Below, in pieces: positions 1-6,118 of a stretch of 9,694 nucleotides of DNA. The translations under genes and the position numbers were made by a program. Each line of letters begins with the position of its first letter. Position 1 is the first letter of the stretch. The notes below the pieces were generated by a model, which saw nothing but the letters and a program-made list of their open reading frames with translations, searched no databases and was not told where the DNA came from. Source of the DNA: JBDNFP01 sp041689775 (lineage in GTDB: Bacteria; Bacteroidota; Bacteroidia; Cytophagales; Spirosomataceae); NCBI GenBank assembly GCA_041689775.1, contig JBDNFP010000326.1, forward strand, positions 1-9,694, read 5' to 3'.

Positions 1-9
1 ATAGTAAGT

Positions 10-38
10 CAAGGTATTATCGCGCTGGTGAATTCCAA
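10..38 (-). promoter_or_regulatory. Weak leftward promoter candidate at the window edge
   Basis: Read on the minus strand there is a TTG (38-36), 19 nt, then TACCTTG (16-10). This resembles the Bacteroidota -33 TTG / -7 TAnnTTTG pair with one T missing from the -7 box. If real, it would drive a gene leaving the window on the left, divergent from the TetR gene. No such gene can be seen, so this is only a motif resemblance. Confidence 0.2.
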
Positions 39-58
39 CACATTTTCTAATTTTTATA

Positions 59-88
59 TTGTATGATGCCTGCCTTGCTATATTCCTG
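59..88 (+). promoter_or_regulatory. Weak promoter candidate for the TetR-type gene
   Basis: A TTG at 59-61 is followed after 19 nt by TATTCCTG at 81-88, which matches the Bacteroidota TAnnTTTG -7 box at 6 of 8 positions (CC replaces TT). Transcription would start near 95, about 60 nt before the regulator's ATG. The -7 box lies inside the inverted repeat at 72-104, the arrangement expected if the regulator repressed itself. The match alone is weak. Confidence 0.28.
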
Positions 89-104
89 CTAGATATAGTA
101 AGGC
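72..104. repeat. 12-bp inverted repeat upstream of the TetR gene (operator candidate)
   Basis: Left arm 72-83 (GCCTTGCTATAT) and right arm 93-104 (ATATAGTAAGGC) are reverse complements at 11 of 12 positions, with a 9-nt centre (84-92). The single mismatch would be a G-U pair in + strand RNA, so the element could also fold as a hairpin. No T-run follows it, which argues against an intrinsic terminator. TetR-family proteins bind as dimers to palindromes close to their own promoters, and this one ends 52 nt before the regulator's start. The operator role is inference. Confidence 0.5.
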
Positions 105-156
105 CAATGAGTACTATTAACTAAATCCTATACACTGACTAAAATTTCTTTTAAAA

Positions 157-768
157 ATGACCACTACACAAGCAAAAGTTAAGAAACGCGACAGAGAGCG
201 AACCAAAGGTAAAATCCTAAAAGCCGTAGGAGAAGTAATTGAGCAGTACGGCACAGAGAAAGTAGGCGTAAACCTAATTGCCAGACAGGCTGGCGTAAAT
301 AAGGTACTAATATACCGCTATTTTGGTGGTGTGGATGGACTTATGGAGCAGTACGTCAAGACCGGACAATATACTTCTACTTCGAGTCATGAATACATTG
401 ATAACTTGCCACCTACTGCCCCCGAAGATCGGGCTAAGGTGTGGGCGCAGATCTTGACGACGAGTATGAAAGATCTCCGCGAACGCAAAGCAACCCGTGA
501 TCTTATTCGTTGGGAAATCGGAGCTGGTAAACCCGTACTGTCGGATGCCCGGAATGACGTAGGGAGCAGAATGATAGAAAAGGTAGGTTCCTTACCCAAT
601 TACCCCGATACCGACGCTTTGGTAGCGGTACTTTTAAGCGGTATCTATCACCTGACAGTTTCGGCTGATTACCGCGACAAAATGATGGATGTAAATCTGC
701 AAACTCAGGAAGGGTGGGATCGTATTGAAAAAACGATTAACGATATTGTAATGGCTTTGGATAAATAA
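157..768 (+). CDS. TetR/AcrR-family transcriptional regulator
   Basis: This 203-residue protein has the usual TetR size and layout. A basic N-terminal stretch (about residues 8-19) leads into a three-helix DNA-binding domain at about 17-63. Its helix-turn-helix lies near residues 38-57 (VNLIARQAGVNKVLIYRYFG), with the family-typical Y-R-Y-F end of the recognition helix. Residues from about 65 on form the variable ligand-binding and dimerisation region, which resembles nothing specific to me, so the inducer is unknown. The ATG at 157 is the first possible start after an in-frame TGA at 136-138. A palindrome and a weak promoter candidate lie just upstream, suggesting autoregulation, and a strong terminator follows 12 nt after the stop. 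The candidate targets in view are itself, the transferase gene and the MFS gene. TetR genes often control exporters, but a link here is inference. Confidence 0.9.
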   Translation: MTTTQAKVKKRDRERTKGKILKAVGEVIEQYGTEKVGVNLIARQAGVNKVLIYRYFGGVDGLMEQYVKTGQYTSTSSHEYIDNLPPTAPEDRAKVWAQILTTSMKDLRERKATRDLIRWEIGAGKPVLSDARNDVGSRMIEKVGSLPNYPDTDALVAVLLSGIYHLTVSADYRDKMMDVNLQTQEGWDRIEKTINDIVMALDK

Positions 769-780
769 TGAATCATACAC

Positions 781-826
781 CATAAAAAAGTCCTTTCCCG
801 GTCGATCGAGAAAGGACTTTTTTATG
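781..826 (+). terminator. Intrinsic terminator after the TetR gene
   Basis: Arms 781-797 and 810-826 are perfect 17-bp reverse complements around a 12-nt loop (798-809). The 3' arm contains a run of six T (818-823). The core GTCCTTTC/GAAAGGAC stem plus the flanking A-run and T-run makes it a strong Rho-independent terminator. Its symmetry would also let it act in the other orientation, although no converging gene is present. It should isolate the regulator from the transferase gene that starts 32 nt later. Confidence 0.88.
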
Positions 827-858
827 GTTTTTCTTTTAAGTAGTCAAGGGCCTGACAT

Positions 859-2139
859 ATGAAAATAGCTTTCGTTGTTTCTTTTTTTGATTTTCGTAAT
901 GATGTTCGTCGGGTAATTGCCGAGGTTGTTAGCAGGCAAGAGGTTATAGTATTCGGGAAAGCTCACGAAGCAGATCAAATCCGCCAACATTTGCCTTCTG
1001 GCGTGGACTTTCGGACCATCGACGAAAAGAAACCTACTTGGTGGAATTCTTTCTGGGAGCGGTTATACCTGCTGTTTCGGGCTATCCCACGAAGCAGCGA
1101 GAACTTTTTTCTGATGGAACTATTTAAAGCCTCCGTAACCCGTAATCCTGCCCAGCGGAAAAAGAACTATCGGATTCTAAATTGGGTGAGGAGGTTACCC
1201 AAGATTATTTCGTATGATACCTATCTGAATGGCCTTCAACTAAGTCAGCAAACCCAGATTGACGACATTGACCAATTTTTCTTTTTTACCGCCATTGCTG
1301 ATGACTACCTGCTTGCACGTTTGATGAGAGCGGGGCATCCCAAAGTACACGTGTACGTGTATAGTTGGGATCATCCCTGCAAGCATACTTGTTTTTCCAG
1401 ACGGGCTCGTTACCTCGTATGGAATGAGGCATTAGGCAGGGATGTCAGTTCATTACAGAATATCCCGGTTCATCAGGTTCAGGTAACGGGGGCTAGTCAA
1501 TTTGGATACATTGAGGAGTATTATCGAAACTATGCGAAGGGAATATCCCGTTTGTATGATTTTGAGTATGTCTATTTTGGCTGCGCTATCGGTACCGCCG
1601 ATCTTGTTCCGGATGAAGTTAGAGTAATTGAGCTGGTCAGTAAGGTGTTGGCTACTACTCGCCCTGATCTGCGCCTTGTGGTGCGTCCCTATCCGGTACA
1701 GGCCAATTGGGTGCTGTACGATCCTATTAGGCGATTATCGAATGTTGTCATTGACGATGGCTACCGTAATCTTGACCTTTCCGTTAAAGAGATTAATATT
1801 ATGGAGAAGTTCGAGAAAATAGAAAACGCCGAAGCCTTCTTTCATTTGGGAACTACCATGGGCCTGGAAGCCTGTTTTACCAGTACACCTTCGTTCATTA
1901 TTGATATGGGATATACTACTCAGCAAGGGCTGAGTCTGTATAATTTCATTCATCAGTACCAAAACGACCGCCACTTGATTGATTTGGCTCCGCAAAATGC
2001 CATTACTTCCGAGCAACGACTCATCGAAGTCGTGAACGACCTGACCCAACCAGGATTTATGCTGCTCAATCAGCGGGTGCAGTCAGACTATACGGTGAAA
2101 TCATTTGCCAACTTTGCGAAAGATCTGGTCAGTACGTAG
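859..2139 (+). CDS. Putative GT-B-type glycosyl/glycerophosphotransferase-like protein
   Basis: This is a 426-residue cytoplasmic-looking protein with no signal peptide or clear membrane helix. The N-terminus (MKIAFVVSFFDF) fits the first strand of a Rossmann-like domain. Mid-protein motifs resemble capsule, CDP-glycerol and GT-B-type transferases: SWDHPCKH (169-176), LVWNE (186-190) and VTGASQFGYI (209-218). The C-terminal half has RPYP (276-279), then an ENAEAFFHLGTTMGLEA stretch (322-338) with a GTTMGLE turn like the nucleotide-binding loop of this fold, and TPSFIID (343-349). I infer transfer of a sugar or polyol-phosphate to a surface polymer; donor and acceptor are unknown. The start is secure: an in-frame TGA ends 3 nt before the ATG, and the next in-frame Met is residue 86. 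It stands alone, without other polysaccharide genes. It has no convincing promoter in the 32 nt after the preceding terminator. Confidence 0.6.
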   Translation: MKIAFVVSFFDFRNDVRRVIAEVVSRQEVIVFGKAHEADQIRQHLPSGVDFRTIDEKKPTWWNSFWERLYLLFRAIPRSSENFFLMELFKASVTRNPAQRKKNYRILNWVRRLPKIISYDTYLNGLQLSQQTQIDDIDQFFFFTAIADDYLLARLMRAGHPKVHVYVYSWDHPCKHTCFSRRARYLVWNEALGRDVSSLQNIPVHQVQVTGASQFGYIEEYYRNYAKGISRLYDFEYVYFGCAIGTADLVPDEVRVIELVSKVLATTRPDLRLVVRPYPVQANWVLYDPIRRLSNVVIDDGYRNLDLSVKEINIMEKFEKIENAEAFFHLGTTMGLEACFTSTPSFIIDMGYTTQQGLSLYNFIHQYQNDRHLIDLAPQNAITSEQRLIEVVNDLTQPGFMLLNQRVQSDYTVKSFANFAKDLVST

Positions 2140-2152
2140 CCTGATTAATTAC

Positions 2153-2183
2153 TTCAACTTCCCCGAAATCCTCGCTACCTTTG
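2153..2183 (+). promoter_or_regulatory. Bacteroidota-type promoter for the MFS-yigZ unit
   Basis: TACCTTTG at 2176-2183 is an exact match to the TAnnTTTG -7 box used by the Bacteroidota housekeeping sigma factor. An imperfect -33 (TTC at 2153-2155 in place of TTG) lies 20 nt upstream. Only four nucleotides separate the box from the ATG at 2188, so transcription should begin at or very near the start codon and give a leaderless or almost leaderless mRNA. It lies in the 48-nt gap between the transferase stop and the MFS start. Confidence 0.55.
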
Positions 2184-2187
2184 TGCG

Positions 2188-3372
2188 ATGCAAAAAAACG
2201 CTTCTCCCAGTATCTTTACCCTTCAGTTCTGGCTTCTAAGTCTCAGTTCCTTCCTATTTTTCGCCAGCTTTAATATGCTCATTCCGGAGCTTCCCGCCTA
2301 CCTTACGAGTATGGGAGGCGCCGAATACAAGGGGTTTATCATTAGCTTGTTTACGCTTACGGCGGGCCTTTCAAGGCCATTTAGCGGCCGCCTAACCGAT
2401 CGTGTTGGACGGATACCCGTCATGGCCTTTGGATCTTTGGTCTGTTTTACGTGTGGTTTTTTATATCCTGTCTTCATTACGGTTGTTCCGTTTCTACTGT
2501 TACGGCTGGGGCATGGTTTTTCAACGGGTTTTAAACCCACCGGTACCGCGGCCTATATTGCTGACATCGTACCGGCCAATCGGCGGGGCGAGGCACTCGG
2601 AGTGTACGGTATGAGTGTCAGTGTCGGGGCTGCGTTAGGGCCGGCAATTGGTAGCTGGATAGCGCAGGTGTTTTCGATAAACGCCATGTTCTATTCTTCG
2701 TCTTTTATGGCTTTCCTTTCGATTGCTATTCTACTCAATATGAAAGAAACCCTTCCCAAACCAACCCGTCTTACTTGGGAGGCGTTTAAGATCACACGCC
2801 AGGATATATTTGAGCCCCGGGTACTACCACCGGCATTAGTAGTATTTTTGACGTATTTCAGCTTCGGAGCCGTACTGACCGTAATCCCGGATTTTAGCGA
2901 CCACCTTGGGCTACGAAATCACGGATTGTTCTTTTTAGTATACACACTCACGTCACTAATTATCCGGTTGGTGGCGGGTAAAATTTCTGATCGTTACGGC
3001 CGGGTAGAGGTGGTGGTGGTAGGTTGTATCAATCTCATTATTGCCATGCTTTGTACTGGGTTTGCCACTTCGATGGTACTGTTTTTTACCGGAGCCGTAT
3101 TCTTTGGGTTTGCTACCGGGATACTTTCTCCGATTTTAACGGCCTGGACGGTGGACCTCAGCAACGAAAATAGCCGGGGAAGAGCAATGGCTACGATGTA
3201 TATTTCGATGGAAGCGGGTATCGGCATAGGAGCGTATTTATCGGCCTTCATTTTTGCCAACACCATCGCCCGGTTACCCATCGTGTTTGGGGTCATGGCA
3301 GGGTTTGCGTTGGTAGCATTGCTCTATTCGATATTTCTGTTAAAAACAAAAAAGACGCAACATGTTATTTGA
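2188..3372 (+). CDS. Major facilitator superfamily transporter, 12 helices
   Basis: This 394-residue inner-membrane protein has about twelve hydrophobic segments in two six-helix halves, the standard length for MFS antiporters. The loop between helices 2 and 3 carries the diagnostic motif A, GRLTDRVGR (67-75). A related copy in the second half, GKISDRYGR (264-272), is expected from the internal duplication. The segment TGTAAYIADIVPANRRGEALG (118-138) and the following G-rich helix (GAALGPAIG, 147-155) are typical of drug/H+ or small-solute exporters. The substrate cannot be assigned from sequence; multidrug, arabinose-efflux-like or siderophore export are all possible. A TAnnTTTG box 4 nt upstream supports the ATG at 2188. 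The 3' end overlaps the yigZ-like start by 11 bp, indicating co-transcription and possibly translational coupling. The TetR gene upstream could control it, but the transferase gene lies between. Confidence 0.9.
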   Translation: MQKNASPSIFTLQFWLLSLSSFLFFASFNMLIPELPAYLTSMGGAEYKGFIISLFTLTAGLSRPFSGRLTDRVGRIPVMAFGSLVCFTCGFLYPVFITVVPFLLLRLGHGFSTGFKPTGTAAYIADIVPANRRGEALGVYGMSVSVGAALGPAIGSWIAQVFSINAMFYSSSFMAFLSIAILLNMKETLPKPTRLTWEAFKITRQDIFEPRVLPPALVVFLTYFSFGAVLTVIPDFSDHLGLRNHGLFFLVYTLTSLIIRLVAGKISDRYGRVEVVVVGCINLIIAMLCTGFATSMVLFFTGAVFFGFATGILSPILTAWTVDLSNENSRGRAMATMYISMEAGIGIGAYLSAFIFANTIARLPIVFGVMAGFALVALLYSIFLLKTKKTQHVI

Positions 3373-3976
3373 CGACTCCTATCAAACTATTGAAGCACCC
3401 GCCGAAGGGTTCTTTAAGGATCGGGGGAGTAAGTTCTATGGCTACGCTTACCCGATTAACTCCGAGGAGGATACCAAACCTTTATTGACTATCCTCAGGG
3501 AAGTGCATCCCAAAGCGGTGCATCATTGCTACGCGTATCGGTTGGGGCTTGACCGGAATCAGTACCGGGCTAATGATGACGGTGAACCATCGGGCTCAGC
3601 TGGGCGGCCTATTCTGAATACACTTTATTCCAAAGATTTGACCAATATTCTTGTAGTGGTAGTACGGTACTTTGGTGGCTCCTTGCTGGGAGTCCCCGGT
3701 CTGATTAATGCCTATAAAACCGCTACTGAAGAGGCTATTGCCCAAGCTACGGTTGTTACCAAGTACGTGTGTGATGAGTACGAAGTCCTCTTCCCCTATG
3801 AGGCTATGAATGATGTGATGAAGATGGTGAAAAGTAACAATCTGGAAGTAGTGGAGCAGGTATTTGAGATGGATTGTAAGCTGGTGCTGCTGATACGAAA
3901 GACCATGTTGAATCAGTTGGTGCCGGCTTTCGAAGATATTGAGAAAGTGGAGGTAGTTTACAGAAAAACAGTGTAG
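3362..3976 (+). CDS. yigZ: YigZ/IMPACT (UPF0029) family protein
   Basis: This 204-residue protein covers the whole bacterial YigZ family. The N-terminus runs SYQTIEAPAEGFFKDRGSKF (6-25), typical of the family. The UPF0029 core has NDDGEPSGSAG (71-81) and the signature RYFGG (102-106) with SLLGVPGLI (107-115). A C-terminal ferredoxin-like region (DUF1949-type) occupies about 140-198. The eukaryotic relative IMPACT binds GCN1 and blunts GCN2 signalling. In bacteria the biochemical role remains poorly defined, with a link to translation or nucleic-acid binding proposed. The start lies inside the MFS gene, overlapping its last codons in another frame. The ATG is supported by the conserved N-terminus, and the next in-frame Met is not until residue 149. 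It is probably translated from the MFS mRNA. It converges with the small membrane-protein gene, 17 nt apart. Confidence 0.92.
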   Translation: MLFDDSYQTIEAPAEGFFKDRGSKFYGYAYPINSEEDTKPLLTILREVHPKAVHHCYAYRLGLDRNQYRANDDGEPSGSAGRPILNTLYSKDLTNILVVVVRYFGGSLLGVPGLINAYKTATEEAIAQATVVTKYVCDEYEVLFPYEAMNDVMKMVKSNNLEVVEQVFEMDCKLVLLIRKTMLNQLVPAFEDIEKVEVVYRKTV

Positions 3977-3990
3977 AGGAGGTACTCCTC
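3976..3990. repeat. Small hairpin between convergent genes
   Basis: GAGGAG (3976-3981) and CTCCTC (3985-3990) form a perfect 6-bp stem with a 3-nt loop. It starts on the last base of the yigZ-like stop codon and ends 3 nt before the stop of the converging gene. No T-run follows in either direction, so it is at best a weak terminator or a 3'-end stabiliser. Confidence 0.4.
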
Positions 3991-3993
3991 AAT

Positions 3994-4227
3994 CTATTTC
4001 CTGAGCTTATCAACCCGGATATTTACATCATCGTAGAAGTACTCATCAAAGGTCCGGCCAGAAGGCTCACCGTAGCGAAGTACAATATACACCAGCCAAA
4101 GTACTAGAATCGGAGAAAGTAGAAACATCGCCATGGCAGGGTCGCCATACCCCAAGCTCACTATAAGTATAAAAACAAATAGATAGATTATTGAAAATAC
4201 TGCGACAAAGGATGGGCTTTTTAACAT
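3994..4227 (-). CDS. Small two-helix membrane protein, function unknown
   Basis: This 77-residue protein has two predicted membrane segments, at about residues 8-25 and 32-51, separated by a short GYGDPA turn. A polar C-terminal tail follows (YGEPSGRTFDEYFYDD, 52-67, then a basic end). The tail is rich in aromatic and acidic residues. I have the impression that similar tails occur in small Bacteroidota membrane proteins, but I cannot name a family. The ATG at 4227 is the first after an in-frame stop 27 nt upstream. The gene lies downstream of the susCD-like pair on the same strand but beyond a strong terminator, so it probably has its own promoter in 4228-4296, where I see no clear TAnnTTTG box. 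Coding capacity is supported by the coherent hydrophobic pattern and the tight fit between its neighbours. Confidence 0.7.
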   Translation of the reverse strand: MLKSPSFVAVFSIIYLFVFILIVSLGYGDPAMAMFLLSPILVLWLVYIVLRYGEPSGRTFDEYFYDDVNIRVDKLRK

Positions 4228-4296
4228 GATAAGGGGTTTCAGAGTACTAGTTCAGCTATTCATACAACAGTCTTCTGAAAATAATTGTTTCCCCCC

Positions 4297-4337
4297 AAAA
4301 AAGGAGGGTCCGACTGTTTATAGTCGAACCCTCCTTT
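4297..4337 (-). terminator. Intrinsic terminator of the susCD-like operon
   Basis: Arms 4322-4337 and 4300-4315 form a 16-bp stem with a 6-nt loop (4316-4321). The only non-complementary position (4310 with 4328) becomes a U-G pair in minus-strand RNA but a C-A clash in + strand RNA. Six U follow on the minus strand (from 4302-4297), the first three also paired with the A-run. The orientation therefore fits termination of transcripts coming from the susD-like gene, whose stop codon is 25 nt upstream. Confidence 0.87.
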
Positions 4338-4362
4338 CATTTTAAAATTATCAGGTAATTTA

Positions 4363-6075
4363 TTAGTACCCTGGATTCTGCTTTAAAGTGGCTTGTCCAC
4401 TCAACTGACTGTTCAGGATTTCCTGATTAGGAATAGGGAAGTACTCATGCTTGCCCTTTACAAAACGAGACCCCCTCAAATAACTCCGTTTGGTTTCTTC
4501 TACGGCAAGGTAGGCATTGAGAGTTGGTTCAATAATGCCCCAACGAACGAGATCGAAGTAGCGGTGACCTTCCATGGCAAATTCAAGGCGGTGCTCAAAA
4601 CGAACAGCCTTACGGGCTTCCGCCTTGTCGGTCCATGCCTCAGTATATTCTTTTACCACGTAGTTTCCGGCTGGTTTGCCATCGGTAAACTTCACAAATC
4701 CATCGGGATTAGCTGCCCGGCGGCGAATCTGATTAACAAAACCACGTGCCTTGGTCAAGTCGCCAATTTCTACTTCACACTCAGCCAACCATAGTAAAAC
4801 GTGTGAGTACCGGATGATACGATAGTTGTTGGCATTCTGACGAGGGTTGTTTGACCACGTTAAAGAACCGTTTTCCGATCGGTAAGGCGATTGCTTCTTG
4901 GGGGAATAAAGACCCGCGTAAGCAGGGTCACGGATATACCCAATATTGTGAATACCCCAGTCGAGGTAGGGTACCCCCGTACGACCTACACTCCAATCGA
5001 GGCGTGGATCGAGGTTGCCCTGGTAGCTTACTGAGTTCTCAGCAGGTACATCTACATTATTGAAGGTGTCCAACTGTGGTAAACCATTGGCGTCTGTTTT
5101 ATGAGCATTCACCAGGTTTTGGGTAGGCTGAAAAAATCCACAGCAGGTAGTCAGCGCTCCACCACCGTATGGGTAGTTTAGTGTATGACCCCGGTTTCCA
5201 TTCCGGGAAATATTAGCTCCGTCGTTTACCGAAAACTGTACTTCAAGTATAGATTCAGCATTATTGTTAGTAACTGCACGATGGTTATCATGGTATTTAT
5301 CCATCAGCCGAAACTGACCGCTATTAACAATTGCTTCCAAAATAGGTTTAGCAGCAGTAAAATTGCTTTGGAACATGTATGCTTTTGCCAAAGTTGCCCC
5401 AGCACCCCATTTGGTAGCGCGGCCAGGAAAGCCAGCCCAACGGTTGGGTAGGTTGTCATAAGCAAATTTCAGGTCCTCTACGATATTTGGCCATATGTCC
5501 TTATCGTTGGGGAGTTTGGTACTGTTCGCATCGTTTGAGTTGTAGGTTTTCTCATCGATGTAAGGTACCATGTTGAACATCTTCTTTGCTTCAAAATGAT
5601 AATGTCCACGCAGGAAGCGAGCTTGGGCAATCACGGCAGTTTTTTCAGCCGCAGTCATATCCGTTGCTTTTTCTACCAATTGAAGTACATCGTTTGAACG
5701 GGCAACACCATCGTACACAACCTGCCACTTACCGCGGAAGTGATTTAGGTCAGGCGTGTGCTGGAAGGTTTCGATGATCGAAATTTCGGGCTGATCACCA
5801 GCGTTAGTACCCTTGTAGGCATCATCCGATGCCACGGAGCCGTATACCCAGTTGTCGGCTGAACCGTGCCAGTCTGAGAAGCCCGGACCAACGTTTACTC
5901 CGTCCATGATGGAGTAAGCACCGGTAAGTACCAAGTCAACCCCAGCCTTATTTCGAAGGGTGGCCTCGCTTAATTCCCCTAAGGGCACTACATCGAGGAA
6001 GCTATCATTACAGGAGGTAGTTAGTCCTGCTAACAGTACCGCCGCAAATGAGATTGGTTTTATGATTGATTTCAT
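4363..6075 (-). CDS. SusD/RagB-family nutrient-binding outer-membrane lipoprotein
   Basis: This 570-residue surface lipoprotein is the partner of the SusC-like channel next to it. The signal peptide (1-21) ends in a lipobox, LTTSC, giving lipidation at C22. The mature N-terminus NDSFLDVVPLGELSEATL (23-40) is typical of SusD. TPR-type helices include QARFLRGHYHFEAKKMF (151-167) and YSHVLLWLAECEVEIGDLTK (423-442). The conserved C-terminal block RFEHRLEFAMEGHRYFDLVR (492-511) is followed by YFPIPNQEI (545-553). LDPRLDWSVGRTGVPYLDWG (355-374) and a CC pair (311-312) point to a Cytophagales-type subgroup; that subgrouping is from memory. SusD proteins close as a lid over SusC and bind the incoming substrate, often glycans. 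The substrate cannot be read from the sequence. The gene starts 43 nt after the susC-like stop, with an A-rich leader, and is followed by a strong terminator, so the two form one operon. Confidence 0.95.
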   Translation of the reverse strand: MKSIIKPISFAAVLLAGLTTSCNDSFLDVVPLGELSEATLRNKAGVDLVLTGAYSIMDGVNVGPGFSDWHGSADNWVYGSVASDDAYKGTNAGDQPEISIIETFQHTPDLNHFRGKWQVVYDGVARSNDVLQLVEKATDMTAAEKTAVIAQARFLRGHYHFEAKKMFNMVPYIDEKTYNSNDANSTKLPNDKDIWPNIVEDLKFAYDNLPNRWAGFPGRATKWGAGATLAKAYMFQSNFTAAKPILEAIVNSGQFRLMDKYHDNHRAVTNNNAESILEVQFSVNDGANISRNGNRGHTLNYPYGGGALTTCCGFFQPTQNLVNAHKTDANGLPQLDTFNNVDVPAENSVSYQGNLDPRLDWSVGRTGVPYLDWGIHNIGYIRDPAYAGLYSPKKQSPYRSENGSLTWSNNPRQNANNYRIIRYSHVLLWLAECEVEIGDLTKARGFVNQIRRRAANPDGFVKFTDGKPAGNYVVKEYTEAWTDKAEARKAVRFEHRLEFAMEGHRYFDLVRWGIIEPTLNAYLAVEETKRSYLRGSRFVKGKHEYFPIPNQEILNSQLSGQATLKQNPGY

Positions 6076-6118
6076 ATTTTTTTCTATTGCTATTATGTAT
6101 TAACAAAGATGCTATTTC

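Noticed and set aside
72..104. Reading the TetR-upstream inverted repeat as an intrinsic terminator of a gene to the left
   Set aside because: No T-run follows the stem in either direction and the stem is AT-rich, so a DNA operator is a better explanation.
1735..2049. 104-codon open frame on the - strand inside the transferase gene
   Set aside because: Antisense to the GTTMGLE-containing region; no independent evidence for expression.
2994..3296. 100-codon open frame on the - strand inside the MFS gene
   Set aside because: It is antisense to well-conserved transmembrane coding sequence; no domain or upstream signal supports it.
4393..4794. 133-codon open frame on the + strand inside the susD-like gene
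   Set aside because: It is antisense to a clearly real SusD protein, has no recognisable domain or initiation signal, and its composition looks like a reverse-frame shadow.
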